The notes below the pieces were generated by a model. It had not been told where the DNA came from. It did not search any database and saw only the letters and a list, made by a program, of their open reading frames with translations. Shown here one piece after another: positions 48,799 through 58,507 of a DNA stretch of 64,000 bases. The number at the start of each line of letters is the position of its first letter. Positions within the stretch are counted from its first letter, which is position 1. Source of the stretch: Gammaproteobacteria bacterium (lineage in GTDB: Bacteria > Pseudomonadota > Gammaproteobacteria > Pseudomonadales > Azotimanducaceae); contig JAPPGA010000068.1 of NCBI GenBank assembly GCA_028821515.1, positions 1-64,000 on the forward strand, in the 5' to 3' direction. The position numbers and the translations under genes are program-made.

Positions 48799-48930
48799 CG
48801 CGAAGTTCTCCCCCTAAAGCAAACTCTCCGAGGACCAGTCCACCGCCTCATCCGCCGCTGCGCCCTTGCGCTGGCTGGCTGTCACTCCCAAACTTAGCCG
48901 TTTGCGAATTCAACAAACGTAGGGGAAGGC

Positions 48931-50478
48931 ATGGCCATCGTCGAGACGCGCTACGGCAAAGTAGAGGGGTACAGCAGCAACGGTATCCAGGGTTTCAGGG
49001 GCATTCCCTTTGCGGCCCCTCCCGTGGGAGAGCGGCGCTGGATGCCACCAGAGCCGCCCGAACCCTGGGCCGGCGTGCGTGACGCGAAAGACTGGGGCAA
49101 GCAGGCGTGGCAGGCGGCTTCGCCGGGCGAGGGCCCGCTGAAGTTCGTGTTCAACGCTGCCAACGCCGAGAAGCGCGACGAGGACTGCCTACAGCTCAAC
49201 GTCTGGACGCCGGGCCTCGACGACGCCAAGCGCCCCGTCCTGATGTGGATCCACGGCGGTGGTTTCTCCGGTGGCACCGGAGGCACGCCCGTCTACGACG
49301 GCGAGATCATGTCCAGGCGCGGCGACGTGGTGGTGGTCACGATCAACTACCGGATAGGCCCGCTGGGATTCCTCAACCTGAACGGGGTGACGGGCGGGCG
49401 CATTCCGTCGACCGGGAACGAGGGGTTGCTGGACCAGGTCGAAGCACTGAAATGGATCCGCGACAACATCGCGACGTTCGGCGGAGATCCCGGCAACGTC
49501 ACCATCATGGGCGAGTCGGCCGGCGCCATGAGCGTCGGTGCGCTGCTGGCGTTTGCGCCGGCGAAGGGACTCATTCACCGGGCCATGCCGATCAGTGGTG
49601 CGGCGAGCACCGCGAACACGCTCGAACGGGCGGAAGCGATCGGAGAGGGCATCGTGCAGCAACTCGGCCTGTCCGGTAACGATGTCGACAAGCTGATCGC
49701 GCTGGAGCCGGACGCGCTGTTGCAAGGCGCCATGGGGTTCAGGCTGCCGGAAGGCGGCATGAGCTTCGCGCCGGTCATCGACGGCAACCAACTTGCCGAA
49801 TTGCCGCTGGACGCGATCCGGGGCGGCGTCGCGGACGGCATTCCGGTCCTGGTGGGCACGCAGCGAGACGAGTGGCGGCTGTTCGTCTGCCGAGGCGCGC
49901 TGGCGGCGGATCTCGACGAGACCAGGTTGGTAACCGAAGTTTCGAAAGTCGTCGAAGACGCGCAGGGCGTGATTGAAGGCTACCGACAGATCCTTGGCGG
50001 TCGAGGCCACCCGACCGACGTGGTTTCAATCCTGGCGGCGATCGAGACCGGCCGAAAGATGCGCATACCGTCGATCGAACTGGCCGAGGCCATGGCGGCG
50101 CGAGGACAGCCGGCGTGGCAGTACGTGTTCACCCATGAGTCGCCCTGGGATGGCGGATACCTGATGGCGTCGCACGCGATCTTCATCGGCTTCCTTTTCG
50201 GCACGCATGACTACAGCGGCGAGAGCGCCGAGTTCTTCGGCCGGGGCGAGGCCGCCGACGCGCTCTCGGGGCACCTGCAGGACGCGGTGATCAATCTTGC
50301 CAGGAACGGCAATCCCCGCACCGATGCGCTTGCGGACTGGGTCCCCTACGACACGCAAACACGCTCAACCGCCGTCTTCGGCCATCCGGTGGAGGTCGCG
50401 AGCGCTCCGTTCGATGAAGAGCGCCTGCTCTGGGCGAACCACCCCGTCGGACTGCCGTTCGGACCCGACAGGCAGTAG
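48931..50478 (+). CDS. Type-B carboxylesterase (copy 2)
   Basis: A 515-residue paralogue of the esterase at 1241-2794, with MAIVETRYGKVEG, MWIHGGGFSGGTGGTPVYDG, the nucleophile in GESAGAMSVG and the His-region ASHAIFIGFLFGTHDY. AGGGGAAGG precedes the ATG. It is followed by an intact solute-binding protein gene 33 bp on, while the other copy stands alone. Cytosolic; substrate unknown. Confidence 0.9.
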   Translation: MAIVETRYGKVEGYSSNGIQGFRGIPFAAPPVGERRWMPPEPPEPWAGVRDAKDWGKQAWQAASPGEGPLKFVFNAANAEKRDEDCLQLNVWTPGLDDAKRPVLMWIHGGGFSGGTGGTPVYDGEIMSRRGDVVVVTINYRIGPLGFLNLNGVTGGRIPSTGNEGLLDQVEALKWIRDNIATFGGDPGNVTIMGESAGAMSVGALLAFAPAKGLIHRAMPISGAASTANTLERAEAIGEGIVQQLGLSGNDVDKLIALEPDALLQGAMGFRLPEGGMSFAPVIDGNQLAELPLDAIRGGVADGIPVLVGTQRDEWRLFVCRGALAADLDETRLVTEVSKVVEDAQGVIEGYRQILGGRGHPTDVVSILAAIETGRKMRIPSIELAEAMAARGQPAWQYVFTHESPWDGGYLMASHAIFIGFLFGTHDYSGESAEFFGRGEAADALSGHLQDAVINLARNGNPRTDALADWVPYDTQTRSTAVFGHPVEVASAPFDEERLLWANHPVGLPFGPDRQ

Positions 50479-50511
50479 TTCCGAATCGGCCCTGTTTGCG
50501 CTCGCCGCGTG

Positions 50512-52389
50512 ATGTGCCGCCAGACGCGCACATCACCGGCGCGCCTTGGCCGGTCGTTTGCCGCGGCCGTAGCACTCGGCGCGGCGTTTGCGGTGGCCGA
50601 GCCGACATTCCAGCACGGCGTTTCGTATTTCGGCGAGTTCAAGTATCCGCCCGACTTCGAGCATTTCGACTATGTGAATCCTGACTCGCCCAAGGGCGGG
50701 ATGCTGGTGCTCGAAAGCAACAGCAACTGGCGCGCGTTCAATCCTGAGGGTGTCGCCACCCCAGGCGCCGGGATCATCATGGGGTCTGCGCCGGTCCTCT
50801 ACGACACGCTCTTCATCCCGGCGGACGACGAACTCGGCACGTTCTACGGCAATCTCGCAGAAGCGGTGATGGTGGCCGACGACTTTACGTGGGTGCGCAT
50901 CCGCCTTCGACCCGAGGCCCGCTGGCACGACGGCACTCCTGTAACGGCCCGCGATGTCGTGTTCACATTCGACTATCTTCGCGACAAGCTCGAAAAGCCG
51001 CGCAAGATCCGGGACAACCTGCAGTCGGCCTACTCGGTGATCAGGTCAATGGAGGTGCACGGCGATCACGAACTCACCTTTCACCTGCAAAAACTAAGCG
51101 GAGTAAACGCCGGCGTCGTTATCAGCCTCGGCAAGATTGCCATCCTCCCGGAGCACTACTGGCGCAAGCACGACATCACGGAACCAACGCTGGCGCCGCC
51201 GATCGGCAGCGGCCCCTACCGCATCGCGGACTTCAAGGTATCGGGGTTCCTGCTGTACGAGCGGGTTCCGGACTATTGGGGCCAGCACCTCGGTGTGCAC
51301 CGCGGCCGCTACAACTTCGACCGGATCCGCTACGACTACTATCGCGACGGGACGGTGGCGCGGGAAGCGTTCCGCAAGGGCCTGATCGACTACCGGCAGG
51401 AGACCGACCCGCGTTACTGGCACGAGGGCTACAACATTCCGGCGCGGGACAAGGGCTGGATCGTCATGCGCAGGCACAACTTCGGCACGTACGTCGGATT
51501 GATTCGCGCCTTCGTCCTCAACACCCGGCGGGAGAAGCTGGACGACGTGCGGGTGAGGGAAGCCCTGACCCTCGCTTTCGACTATGACTGGTACGACCGG
51601 GTGATCACCCAGGGCTTCTACATGCGTCCCGAAAGCTACTTCTCGCAGACGAGCTCTTCCGCCGTCGGCTCGCCCGACGCAGCCGAGATCGCCCTGCTGG
51701 CACCCTTTCGCGATCAGCTACCCCAGCGCCTGTTCACGCAACCGTTCGGGTTCACGCGCTCGGGCGGCGTAGGGCGCAACCGTGGTGTCCTGCTAAGGGC
51801 GCGGGAACTGCTTCGGGAGTCGGGGTGGACAATACGCGAAGGCGTTTTGAGGAACGCTACCGGCGAGCCGTTCGAGCTTTCCTTCGTCATCCGGTCCGTC
51901 GCCGAGAAACGCCTCGTCACCCCGTACGTCGATCAGCTGCATCGGCTTGGTTTCCGAACGCAAGTGCGCATGCTGGAGCCCGCCCAATACATCAATACGA
52001 TGAGGGAGTTCCATTTCGACATCTCCCTGCACGGTGTAGGGATTGGTCAACCGCCCACGCTCGAGCTGGTTTCCTATTTTCATTCGAGGAACGCACAGAT
52101 GCCGCTGGGCTCCAACCACGCGGGGATTCAACACGATGCCGTGGATGCGATGGTGATGCAGGTGCTGAATGCACGTACGAAAGAAGAGTTGACCGCCGCG
52201 CAGAGGGCTCTCGATCGTATCCTGCTATGGAACTTCTACCTGATCCCGCTCATCTCGATCGAGGGGCCGCGCGTGCTCTACTGGGACAAGTTCGGCCGCC
52301 CCCCGTTCGACGCCGAGTTCCGCACCGGCTTTCCGGACACGTGGTGGTACGACGAAGCCAAGGCCGCCCGCATCAAGCTGTCGAACTGA
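50512..52389 (+). CDS. Family-5 extracellular solute-binding protein (YejA-like)
   Basis: A 625-residue periplasmic binding protein of an oligopeptide-type ABC importer. Signal peptide: about residues 1-30 (SFAAAVALGAAFAVAEP). The mature start GVSYFGEFKYPPDFEHF, the region DYVNPDSPKGGMLVL, PEARWHDGTPVTARDVVFTF and SGPYRIADFKVSG are family hallmarks. GTG 50509 directly precedes ATG 50512. Permease and ATPase genes are absent here. A fragment of a relative lies at 32.8 kb. Confidence 0.92.
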   Translation: MCRQTRTSPARLGRSFAAAVALGAAFAVAEPTFQHGVSYFGEFKYPPDFEHFDYVNPDSPKGGMLVLESNSNWRAFNPEGVATPGAGIIMGSAPVLYDTLFIPADDELGTFYGNLAEAVMVADDFTWVRIRLRPEARWHDGTPVTARDVVFTFDYLRDKLEKPRKIRDNLQSAYSVIRSMEVHGDHELTFHLQKLSGVNAGVVISLGKIAILPEHYWRKHDITEPTLAPPIGSGPYRIADFKVSGFLLYERVPDYWGQHLGVHRGRYNFDRIRYDYYRDGTVAREAFRKGLIDYRQETDPRYWHEGYNIPARDKGWIVMRRHNFGTYVGLIRAFVLNTRREKLDDVRVREALTLAFDYDWYDRVITQGFYMRPESYFSQTSSSAVGSPDAAEIALLAPFRDQLPQRLFTQPFGFTRSGGVGRNRGVLLRARELLRESGWTIREGVLRNATGEPFELSFVIRSVAEKRLVTPYVDQLHRLGFRTQVRMLEPAQYINTMREFHFDISLHGVGIGQPPTLELVSYFHSRNAQMPLGSNHAGIQHDAVDAMVMQVLNARTKEELTAAQRALDRILLWNFYLIPLISIEGPRVLYWDKFGRPPFDAEFRTGFPDTWWYDEAKAARIKLSN

Positions 52390-52476
52390 TCAACCCCCGA
52401 ATGTCCTCCCTGAAGCAAAGGGCCGCCAAAGTGCGCTAAGGTGCATGAGGTTCAGAACGCCAAAAGGGGATCAACA

Positions 52477-53019
52477 ATGTCCAAGTATCGACGCGTCGTC
52501 ACGGGGCATGACGACGAGGGCAAGTCCATCATCGCCATGGACGGCGGGCCCGGCATCCGGCGCGGCAACTTGTACGAGATGTGGTGCACACAGAGCATGC
52601 CCACCCACAATCGCGAACTGGTGGATGCCGTCGAGACGCGCCCCGGTTTTCTCGAACCCGATCCCGACGGCACGATATTCCGTTTTTTCGAAGTGCGGCC
52701 GGAACGCGAGCATGGGAGCCGCGAGGATCGCGAACGCGAAAACCAGAAACGCCTCGCGGCCATGAGCGAAGAAGAGAGGGCCGCAGCGATCGAGCGGAGA
52801 CCGGACACCTCCCGCCACCCGGGGATGCACAAGACCAAGACGGTGGACTACATCATCCTGCTCAGAGGCGAGGTGACGATGCTGGTCGACAAGGGCGAAG
52901 TGGACCTGAAGCCGTTCGACGTCGTCATCCAGCGCGGCACCAACCACGCATGGGTGAACAAGGGCGACGAGACGGCAGTCCTGGTAGCGATGATGGTGGT
53001 GGCCGAACCGCTACCCTGA
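52477..53019 (+). CDS. Cupin-domain protein
   Basis: A 180-residue protein with a C-terminal cupin: RHPGMHKTKTVDYIILLRGE carries the metal-site residues of motif 1 (His, and Asp), and DVVIQRGTNHAWVNKGDE those of motif 2 with a conserved His. The N-terminal half (KYRRVVTGHDDEGKSIIAMD) is typical of cupins near aromatic-catabolic genes. It is not closely related to the four tandem cupins. ATG 52477 is favoured. Substrate unknown. Confidence 0.82.
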   Translation: MSKYRRVVTGHDDEGKSIIAMDGGPGIRRGNLYEMWCTQSMPTHNRELVDAVETRPGFLEPDPDGTIFRFFEVRPEREHGSREDRERENQKRLAAMSEEERAAAIERRPDTSRHPGMHKTKTVDYIILLRGEVTMLVDKGEVDLKPFDVVIQRGTNHAWVNKGDETAVLVAMMVVAEPLP

Positions 53020-53027
53020 GCGGGGTT

Positions 53028-54389
53028 TCACGCAAAAGCGTGCGACGCGATGAACTCCTTGACCGCGTCGACATCCGGCGGCAACACCGTCTTCCGCTCG
53101 GGAAGGTCTGCCAGTCCGTCCAGGACCGGGTGATGCGCGACATCCTCGCCTGCCGAGGCATTGACGGATTCGGGGAACTTCGCGGGATGCGCGGTTGCGA
53201 GGCACACGACCGGCCCCGATGGTTGATGCCGCCGCGCGGCGGCCACGCCGACGGCGGTATGTGGATCCAGCACGTATCCGTGACGCGCGTATACGTCACC
53301 GATCGTGGCCATGGTCTCCTCTTCGCTCACGGCGGCGGGCACGATGCCCTCATCCATCGGCCGGCCGTCTTCGATTCGGGCGGAGCCGTTTGCCGCGAAA
53401 TCTGCCATGAACGTCTCAAGCGCTTCGGAACCGCCTAGCCGATAGTAGAGAAAGCGCTCGAAATTGCTCGCGACCTGGATGTCCATGGACGGGCTGATGG
53501 TGCGATGCACGGGACCCAGCGCATAGACCCCCGTGGCGAAGAACCGGGCGAGGATATCGTTGCTGTTGGTCGCGAGAATGAGCCTGTCTATCGGCGCGCC
53601 CATCGCACGCGCGAGGTAGCCCGCCAGGATGTCTCCGAAATTCCCGGTGGGGACGCTGAACGTCACCGGCCGATCGAACTTCAGGGCCGTGTGGAAGTAG
53701 TACACGGTCTGCGCCATGAGCCGTGCCCAGTTGACGGAATTGACGGCGCCGAGATCGAATCGTCCCTTGAACGTCAGGTCGCCGAAGATCGATTTCACGA
53801 CCCGCTGGCAGTCATCGAAAGTGCCCTGGATGGCGAGACAATGCACGTTCGGATCCGGCGTCGTGGTCATCTGGCGGGCCTGGAGTTCGCTTGTCCCCCC
53901 GTCCGGATAGAGCACGAAAATGCCGATGTTCGGGCGATTCCGGGCACCGGCGATTGCGGCGCTTCCCGTATCCCCGCTCGTCGCGCAAAGGATGTTGAGA
54001 CGCCCGCCCCTCGCGTTAAGGATGTGTTCGAACATCCCGCCCAGCACCTGCATGGCGATGTCCTTGAAGGCGAGCGTCGGGCCGTGGAACAGCTCCAGCA
54101 CCCGCAGGTCGCCAACCTGCTCGAGTGGCGCGACATCAGGGTGCCGAAACGATGCGAAAGCCTTCACGACAATGCGTTCCAGCTCTTCGCGAGAGAGATC
54201 GCCAACGAACAGCTCGAACAACTCTACCGCGAGCTCTGCGAAACCAAGGCCGCGCCAATCGTCCAGCCGGGAGCCGAGATCGGGAATCGACTCGGGCAAA
54301 AGCAGTCCGCCGTCCGGGGCCAGACCTGTCATGACCGCGTCCTGAAACGGCATGGGCGATGTGCGCCCTCTTGTGCTTACGTACCGCAT
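53028..54389 (-). CDS. thrC: Threonine synthase
   Basis: A 453-residue PLP enzyme converting phosphohomoserine to threonine. PLP lysine in HGPTLAFKDIAMQ; phosphate-binding ATSGDTGSAAIAG. MRYVSTRG at 54389 is the family start; the four extra upstream residues are unlikely. hom and thrB are not nearby. Confidence 0.95.
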   Translation of the reverse strand: MRYVSTRGRTSPMPFQDAVMTGLAPDGGLLLPESIPDLGSRLDDWRGLGFAELAVELFELFVGDLSREELERIVVKAFASFRHPDVAPLEQVGDLRVLELFHGPTLAFKDIAMQVLGGMFEHILNARGGRLNILCATSGDTGSAAIAGARNRPNIGIFVLYPDGGTSELQARQMTTTPDPNVHCLAIQGTFDDCQRVVKSIFGDLTFKGRFDLGAVNSVNWARLMAQTVYYFHTALKFDRPVTFSVPTGNFGDILAGYLARAMGAPIDRLILATNSNDILARFFATGVYALGPVHRTISPSMDIQVASNFERFLYYRLGGSEALETFMADFAANGSARIEDGRPMDEGIVPAAVSEEETMATIGDVYARHGYVLDPHTAVGVAAARRHQPSGPVVCLATAHPAKFPESVNASAGEDVAHHPVLDGLADLPERKTVLPPDVDAVKEFIASHAFA

Positions 54390-54441
54390 AAGGCGACGCA
54401 TCTTAGCCGAAACAGGGTCACTGACTCACGCTAGCAGCGAT

Positions 54442-54471
54442 GCAAAAGAAAAGGGGCGCGATTCGCGCCCC
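54442..54471 (-). terminator. Rho-independent terminator of the amtB operon
   Basis: On the minus strand GGGGCGCG-AAT-CGCGCCCC is followed by TTTTCTTTT. It lies 29 bp after the amtB stop, the clearest intrinsic terminator in the window. Confidence 0.88.
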
Positions 54472-54499
54472 TTCGCAGTTTTGCGAGTGGAATCGGATG

Positions 54500-55744
54500 T
54501 CAGCTCTGGGCGAACTCCGGGTAGGCCTCGATGCCCGTCTCGGAAATGTCCGCACCGACCTCTTCGTCTTCTTCGGCGAGGCGGATGCCCATCGTGAACT
54601 TCAGGATTGCCCACACCGCCAGGCTCGCGAGGAAAACCCAGCCGAAGATGCCGACGATACCGGTCAACTGGCCAGCGATGGTCGCATCGGGATTGTTGAA
54701 GACCACGGCCAGGATGCCCCATATGCCCGCCACGCCATGCACGCTGATGGCGCCCACCGGATCGTCGATCCTGAGTTTGTCGAGGAGGACGATGGAGGGG
54801 ACCACGATCAGGCCCCCGACCGCGCCGATGATCATCGACCAGAACGCCGTTCCGTTCAGCGGGTCCGCGGTGATAGAGACGAGGCCCGCGAGGGCGCCGT
54901 TCAATGCCATTGTGAGGTCGGCCTTGCCGAACCAGATATGGGCCAGGATCAGGGCCGCGACGAGGCCGCCGCAGGCGGCGATATTCGTGTTCACGAACAC
55001 CTGTGCGACCGCGTTCGCCTCGTCGATGTTGGAGAGCTTCAGCTCGGAACCACCATTGAAACCAAACCAGCCAAACCACAGTACGAACATGCCGAGCGTG
55101 GCCAGAGGCATGTTGCAGCCGGGGATCGCGTTGACGCGTCCGCCGGGGCCGTACTTGCCGGCGCGGGGTCCGAGCAGGAGCACGCCGGCCAGCGCCGCCG
55201 CCGCACCGCACATGTGCACGATGCCGGATCCCGCGAAGTCGGAGTAACCCGCTTCCGAGAGCCAACCGCCGCCCCAGGTCCACATCCCCTGCACGGGATA
55301 GATGAGCCCGGTCAGCACGACAGCAAAAATCAGGAACGCCCAGAGCTTCATGCGCTCCGCTACCGCCCCCGACACGATCGACATGGCCGTCGCGACGAAC
55401 ACAACCTGGAAGAAATAGTCGGACCGCTTCGAGTAGTAGGTGTCCCCGCCGCTCGCGAGCGTGTCCGCAACCGTATTCTCCGCGCCGATGAGCGTGCCGA
55501 AGCTCGGCAGAATCGCGCCCGCGTCCACGTTCTCGTACATGATGTAGTACCCGAACAGCAGGTACATGATGCACGCGATGGAGTAGAGCGAGACGTTCTT
55601 CGTCAGGATCTCCGCCGTGTTCTTGGCGCGGACCATGCCCGCTTCCAGCATGGAAAAGCCGCACGCCATGAACATGACGAGCACGCCCATCACCAGAAAG
55701 TAAAAGGTGTCTAGTGCGTAGTTGGTTTGGATCAAGTCTTCCAC
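54500..55744 (-). CDS. amtB: Ammonium transporter
   Basis: A 414-residue trimeric ammonium channel of the inner membrane with about eleven helices. Family features: ACGFSMLEAGMVRAKNTAEI, the GSGIVHMCGAAAALAG His region, and HGVAGIWGILAVV with the second pore His. The start is GTG 55744 with GGGAGA upstream. Its gate is controlled by the neighbouring P-II protein when nitrogen is plentiful. Confidence 0.97.
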   Translation of the reverse strand: MEDLIQTNYALDTFYFLVMGVLVMFMACGFSMLEAGMVRAKNTAEILTKNVSLYSIACIMYLLFGYYIMYENVDAGAILPSFGTLIGAENTVADTLASGGDTYYSKRSDYFFQVVFVATAMSIVSGAVAERMKLWAFLIFAVVLTGLIYPVQGMWTWGGGWLSEAGYSDFAGSGIVHMCGAAAALAGVLLLGPRAGKYGPGGRVNAIPGCNMPLATLGMFVLWFGWFGFNGGSELKLSNIDEANAVAQVFVNTNIAACGGLVAALILAHIWFGKADLTMALNGALAGLVSITADPLNGTAFWSMIIGAVGGLIVVPSIVLLDKLRIDDPVGAISVHGVAGIWGILAVVFNNPDATIAGQLTGIVGIFGWVFLASLAVWAILKFTMGIRLAEEDEEVGADISETGIEAYPEFAQS

Positions 55745-55779
55745 GTAAATCTCCCGATATTCACCGGGCGTTTCGGCGC

Positions 55780-56127
<348 letters not shown>

Positions 56128-56141
56128 TCACTCATAGTTGG

Positions 56142-56828
56142 CTACATGCTTTTTGAAATCGAAAAAACCAGGCGGAGCTCGCAATCGGCACCGCAGACTT
56201 CTTCCTCCAAATTCGTCCCAACGACGGCGAGACCGAGGTCTGCACCTCCGATGGGAATCGTCAGCGTGACACTATAGTCCATGTAGCTGTCCTCGTCCGG
56301 TCCACCAACCTCTTCCGCCATGCTCATCCCAACCTGGAAATCGAGACTCGCGGCATCGGTCGGTGCCCAGCTATAGCCGATGTAGGGGTACAGGAACGAT
56401 GGCCCGCCCGCACCGAGGTATTCAGGGGAATAGTTGACGCCCAGGGTGATGGCGCCGATTCCGATGGAACCAGCGATTTCCATGTAGTCCAGGCTGTCCC
56501 CCTCGCTCGGATACTCGAAGCGAATGACGCTGACATCGAAGGTGGTGCCATTACCGAGTTCACCCCCGTAGCCTGCGTAGAGATCGATCTCCGTGCTCGC
56601 ATCGTCACCGTATTTCAGGTTGGACGCCCAGGTGCCGATGTAGAAGCCGGATTCAAACCCGTAGTCGAATCCACCCTGGATCGCCGGGTCGCGGGTCGTC
56701 TGGGACCAACCCCGGAAGGAGTAGTCCGTGGCGACCGTGACGTTGCCTGAGATCTCTCCCGCGGCAGCTCCCGTCCCGGTCCAAATGGTCATGAACGCTG
56801 CTGAGAACGCTATCGCTATCTTTTTCAT
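56142..56828 (-). CDS. TorF-type putative outer-membrane porin
   Basis: A 228-residue beta-barrel protein with signal peptide MKKIAIAFSAAFMTIWTGTG. The family signature is near the mature N-terminus: GNVTVATDYSFRGWSQT. A C-terminal Cys pair (EEVCGADCELRLVF) precedes the last strand. Such porins precede glnK-amtB in many proteobacteria and probably let nitrogen compounds through the outer membrane. Confidence 0.85.
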   Translation of the reverse strand: MKKIAIAFSAAFMTIWTGTGAAAGEISGNVTVATDYSFRGWSQTTRDPAIQGGFDYGFESGFYIGTWASNLKYGDDASTEIDLYAGYGGELGNGTTFDVSVIRFEYPSEGDSLDYMEIAGSIGIGAITLGVNYSPEYLGAGGPSFLYPYIGYSWAPTDAASLDFQVGMSMAEEVGGPDEDSYMDYSVTLTIPIGGADLGLAVVGTNLEEEVCGADCELRLVFSISKSM

Positions 56829-56940
56829 AGGGACAATTACCTCTTTTCCCTTGTTGCCGAAATCGGCCAGCGGGGCCGGTGCCTTTGTTGTAGTTGTTCA
56901 CCGACAGCGGTCACGCCCGCAACCCCGCCTGTCTATATCC

Positions 56941-56957
56941 AAGCACTAATCGTGCCA
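56941..56957 (-). promoter_or_regulatory. Sigma-54 promoter upstream of porin-glnK-amtB
   Basis: On the minus strand TGGCACGATTAGTGCTT matches the -24/-12 consensus (TGGCACG-N4-TTGC) with one mismatch in the -12 box. It lies about 113 bp before the porin ATG. Nitrogen limitation control by NtrC is expected for this operon. Confidence 0.72.
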
Positions 56958-57000
56958 CCTGCGTCGCCAACGGACGAATCCCGGACATTATCGTGCCCAG

Positions 57001-57086
57001 GAGCCTTCAAGCCGGGGAAGACTCCCCGACCGCTGACGCGTAAGGAAGTGCCCGCGTTCCCCCGTCGGAGGAGGCGTACTTCCATG
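57001..57086 (+). repeat. Family-A dispersed repeat, copy 3 (86 bp)
   Basis: Read on the plus strand it begins GAGCCTTCAAGCCGGGGA and ends ACTTCCATG. Hairpin 1 pairs GGGGA with TCCCC; hairpin 2 pairs GGAAGT/ACTTCC plus an inner GCC/GGC that differs from the GCAT/ATGC of copy 2 while keeping pairing. Unlike copies 1 and 2 it is not flanked by codirectional genes; the next gene begins 170 bp on. Confidence 0.85.
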
Positions 57087-57256
57087 GAGCCCAATTTTCG
57101 GCCTTTCTCGCCCCATATGCACTATCGTTGTGCGGATTTCGCACCACGGAAGTGCGCCTGGATACCCGCGGTAGTACTCAATTCTCCGCCGATTGCGCAG
57201 TTTTCGAACTGCAACCGCAGTAGCATTGGGCCTGTCGGAACCTTCGCGCCGAGACG

Positions 57257-58384
57257 ATGCGTCGAGACGATTTGTCGCTTTTCTGCGAAACGATCTCCCA
57301 AGGCCTGGGCAAGGTGGCGGCGCGTTTCGTTCGGGACATGGTCAGCGGGATCCATAGCTCGCGCTCCGTGCGATTGATGGATATCGCCCGGATTCTCGAC
57401 GAGAACATCCCCCTGCACGCAACCCACAAGCGCCTCAGCCGTAACCTGGCCAACACCGAGACGGGGCGCAGGGTGGCCGAGAACCTGATGCAAGTGGCGT
57501 GTGCCCGGGTCAACGACAACACGCGATTGCTCCTGCAGTTCTTCGACCTCGAGAAACGCTACGCGGAAAAGATGGAGTTTCTCTCGCCGCTTGGCGACGA
57601 CGGCGAGGGGCCACCCAAGCGTGGCTACAGGCTGTGCGAAGTCATCGCCAGTGACGCCGGCAGCACCGCATTCCATCCCATCGCGCTTCGGCCCTGGTCG
57701 GCCCGGGCGCCGAACTCGGGGGCAGGCGAAGTTCCGGCGCTCATTCGAGAAGTGAGGCGCGCAACGGGTGGAAAGGGCCTCATCGTCAATCGCTCCCCGG
57801 TACCGGACCCGGCGCTTCTGCTGGAACTCGCGCAGGATCCCGACTGCCGGTTCGTGTTGAACCAGCACGACGACGTCGAACTCATCTACCGTCGCCACCA
57901 GTACACGGGTTCCGAACTGGCCGAGCGGTGTTCCACACCCTACGCCACAACGATGTACAAGCTCTGGGACGACACCGACTACGCGGTGTTCTGCCACTTC
58001 GGATACCTCCCCGTGCGACTGCCCGATTACCCCGACCGGCCATTGTTTCTCGTGGTGGTGCGTTTCGACCTGCAGCACGGCACGTATCAGACTCCACGCT
58101 TTCTGCTGCTGACGTCCGAACCCATGCGCCGCAACCGGCTCGTGCTGTCGCAACTCGTCGAAGCCTTCCTGTCGCTCGAACAGATCGAGAGGACGAACTC
58201 CGCGCTCAAGTCACAGTACCGGCTGTCCACCGTACAGGTGCAAAAATTCGACCGGCTGAAGACCTTGCTCGCGCTGTTCGAGTGCGCGTGCCACTGGGCC
58301 GCACTGGACTCAACCGCGCTGCGGACCGGTCCCGACTTCGCGTTCACGCCACATCCCGACAGGGAACTGCAGCCCTACTTCTAG
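57257..58384 (+). CDS. IS4-like transposase-derived protein lacking key catalytic residues
   Basis: An intact 375-residue ORF with the IS4 transposase layout: MDIARILDENIPLHATHKRL, then FFDLEKRYAEKMEFL, RGYRLCEVIAS and the C-terminal ERTNSALKSQYRLSTVQVQK. In active IS4 enzymes the first and second catalytic Asp lie in the D-L-S-D and V-M-D-R segments; here the corresponding places read LQFFDL (one Asp, 97) and LIVNRS (Asn 178). Of the Y-(2)-R-(3)-E-(6)-K signature, E311 and K318 remain, while Tyr and Arg are Phe and Leu. No inverted repeats or second insertion-sequence gene are seen. It may be a domesticated protein or a slowly decaying one. Confidence 0.68.
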   Translation: MRRDDLSLFCETISQGLGKVAARFVRDMVSGIHSSRSVRLMDIARILDENIPLHATHKRLSRNLANTETGRRVAENLMQVACARVNDNTRLLLQFFDLEKRYAEKMEFLSPLGDDGEGPPKRGYRLCEVIASDAGSTAFHPIALRPWSARAPNSGAGEVPALIREVRRATGGKGLIVNRSPVPDPALLLELAQDPDCRFVLNQHDDVELIYRRHQYTGSELAERCSTPYATTMYKLWDDTDYAVFCHFGYLPVRLPDYPDRPLFLVVVRFDLQHGTYQTPRFLLLTSEPMRRNRLVLSQLVEAFLSLEQIERTNSALKSQYRLSTVQVQKFDRLKTLLALFECACHWAALDSTALRTGPDFAFTPHPDRELQPYF

Positions 58385-58507
58385 GGGAACCCCGTTCCTT
58401 GCAACGTGGCGCCAGCGCGGCCGGCGTCGAGAGTGATTGTCCGGGCCAGGATTGGGCCCTTCAGATGTGGCGAGGTTCCCCGCTCACGACCCGTCAGGCG
58501 CGTTCCG

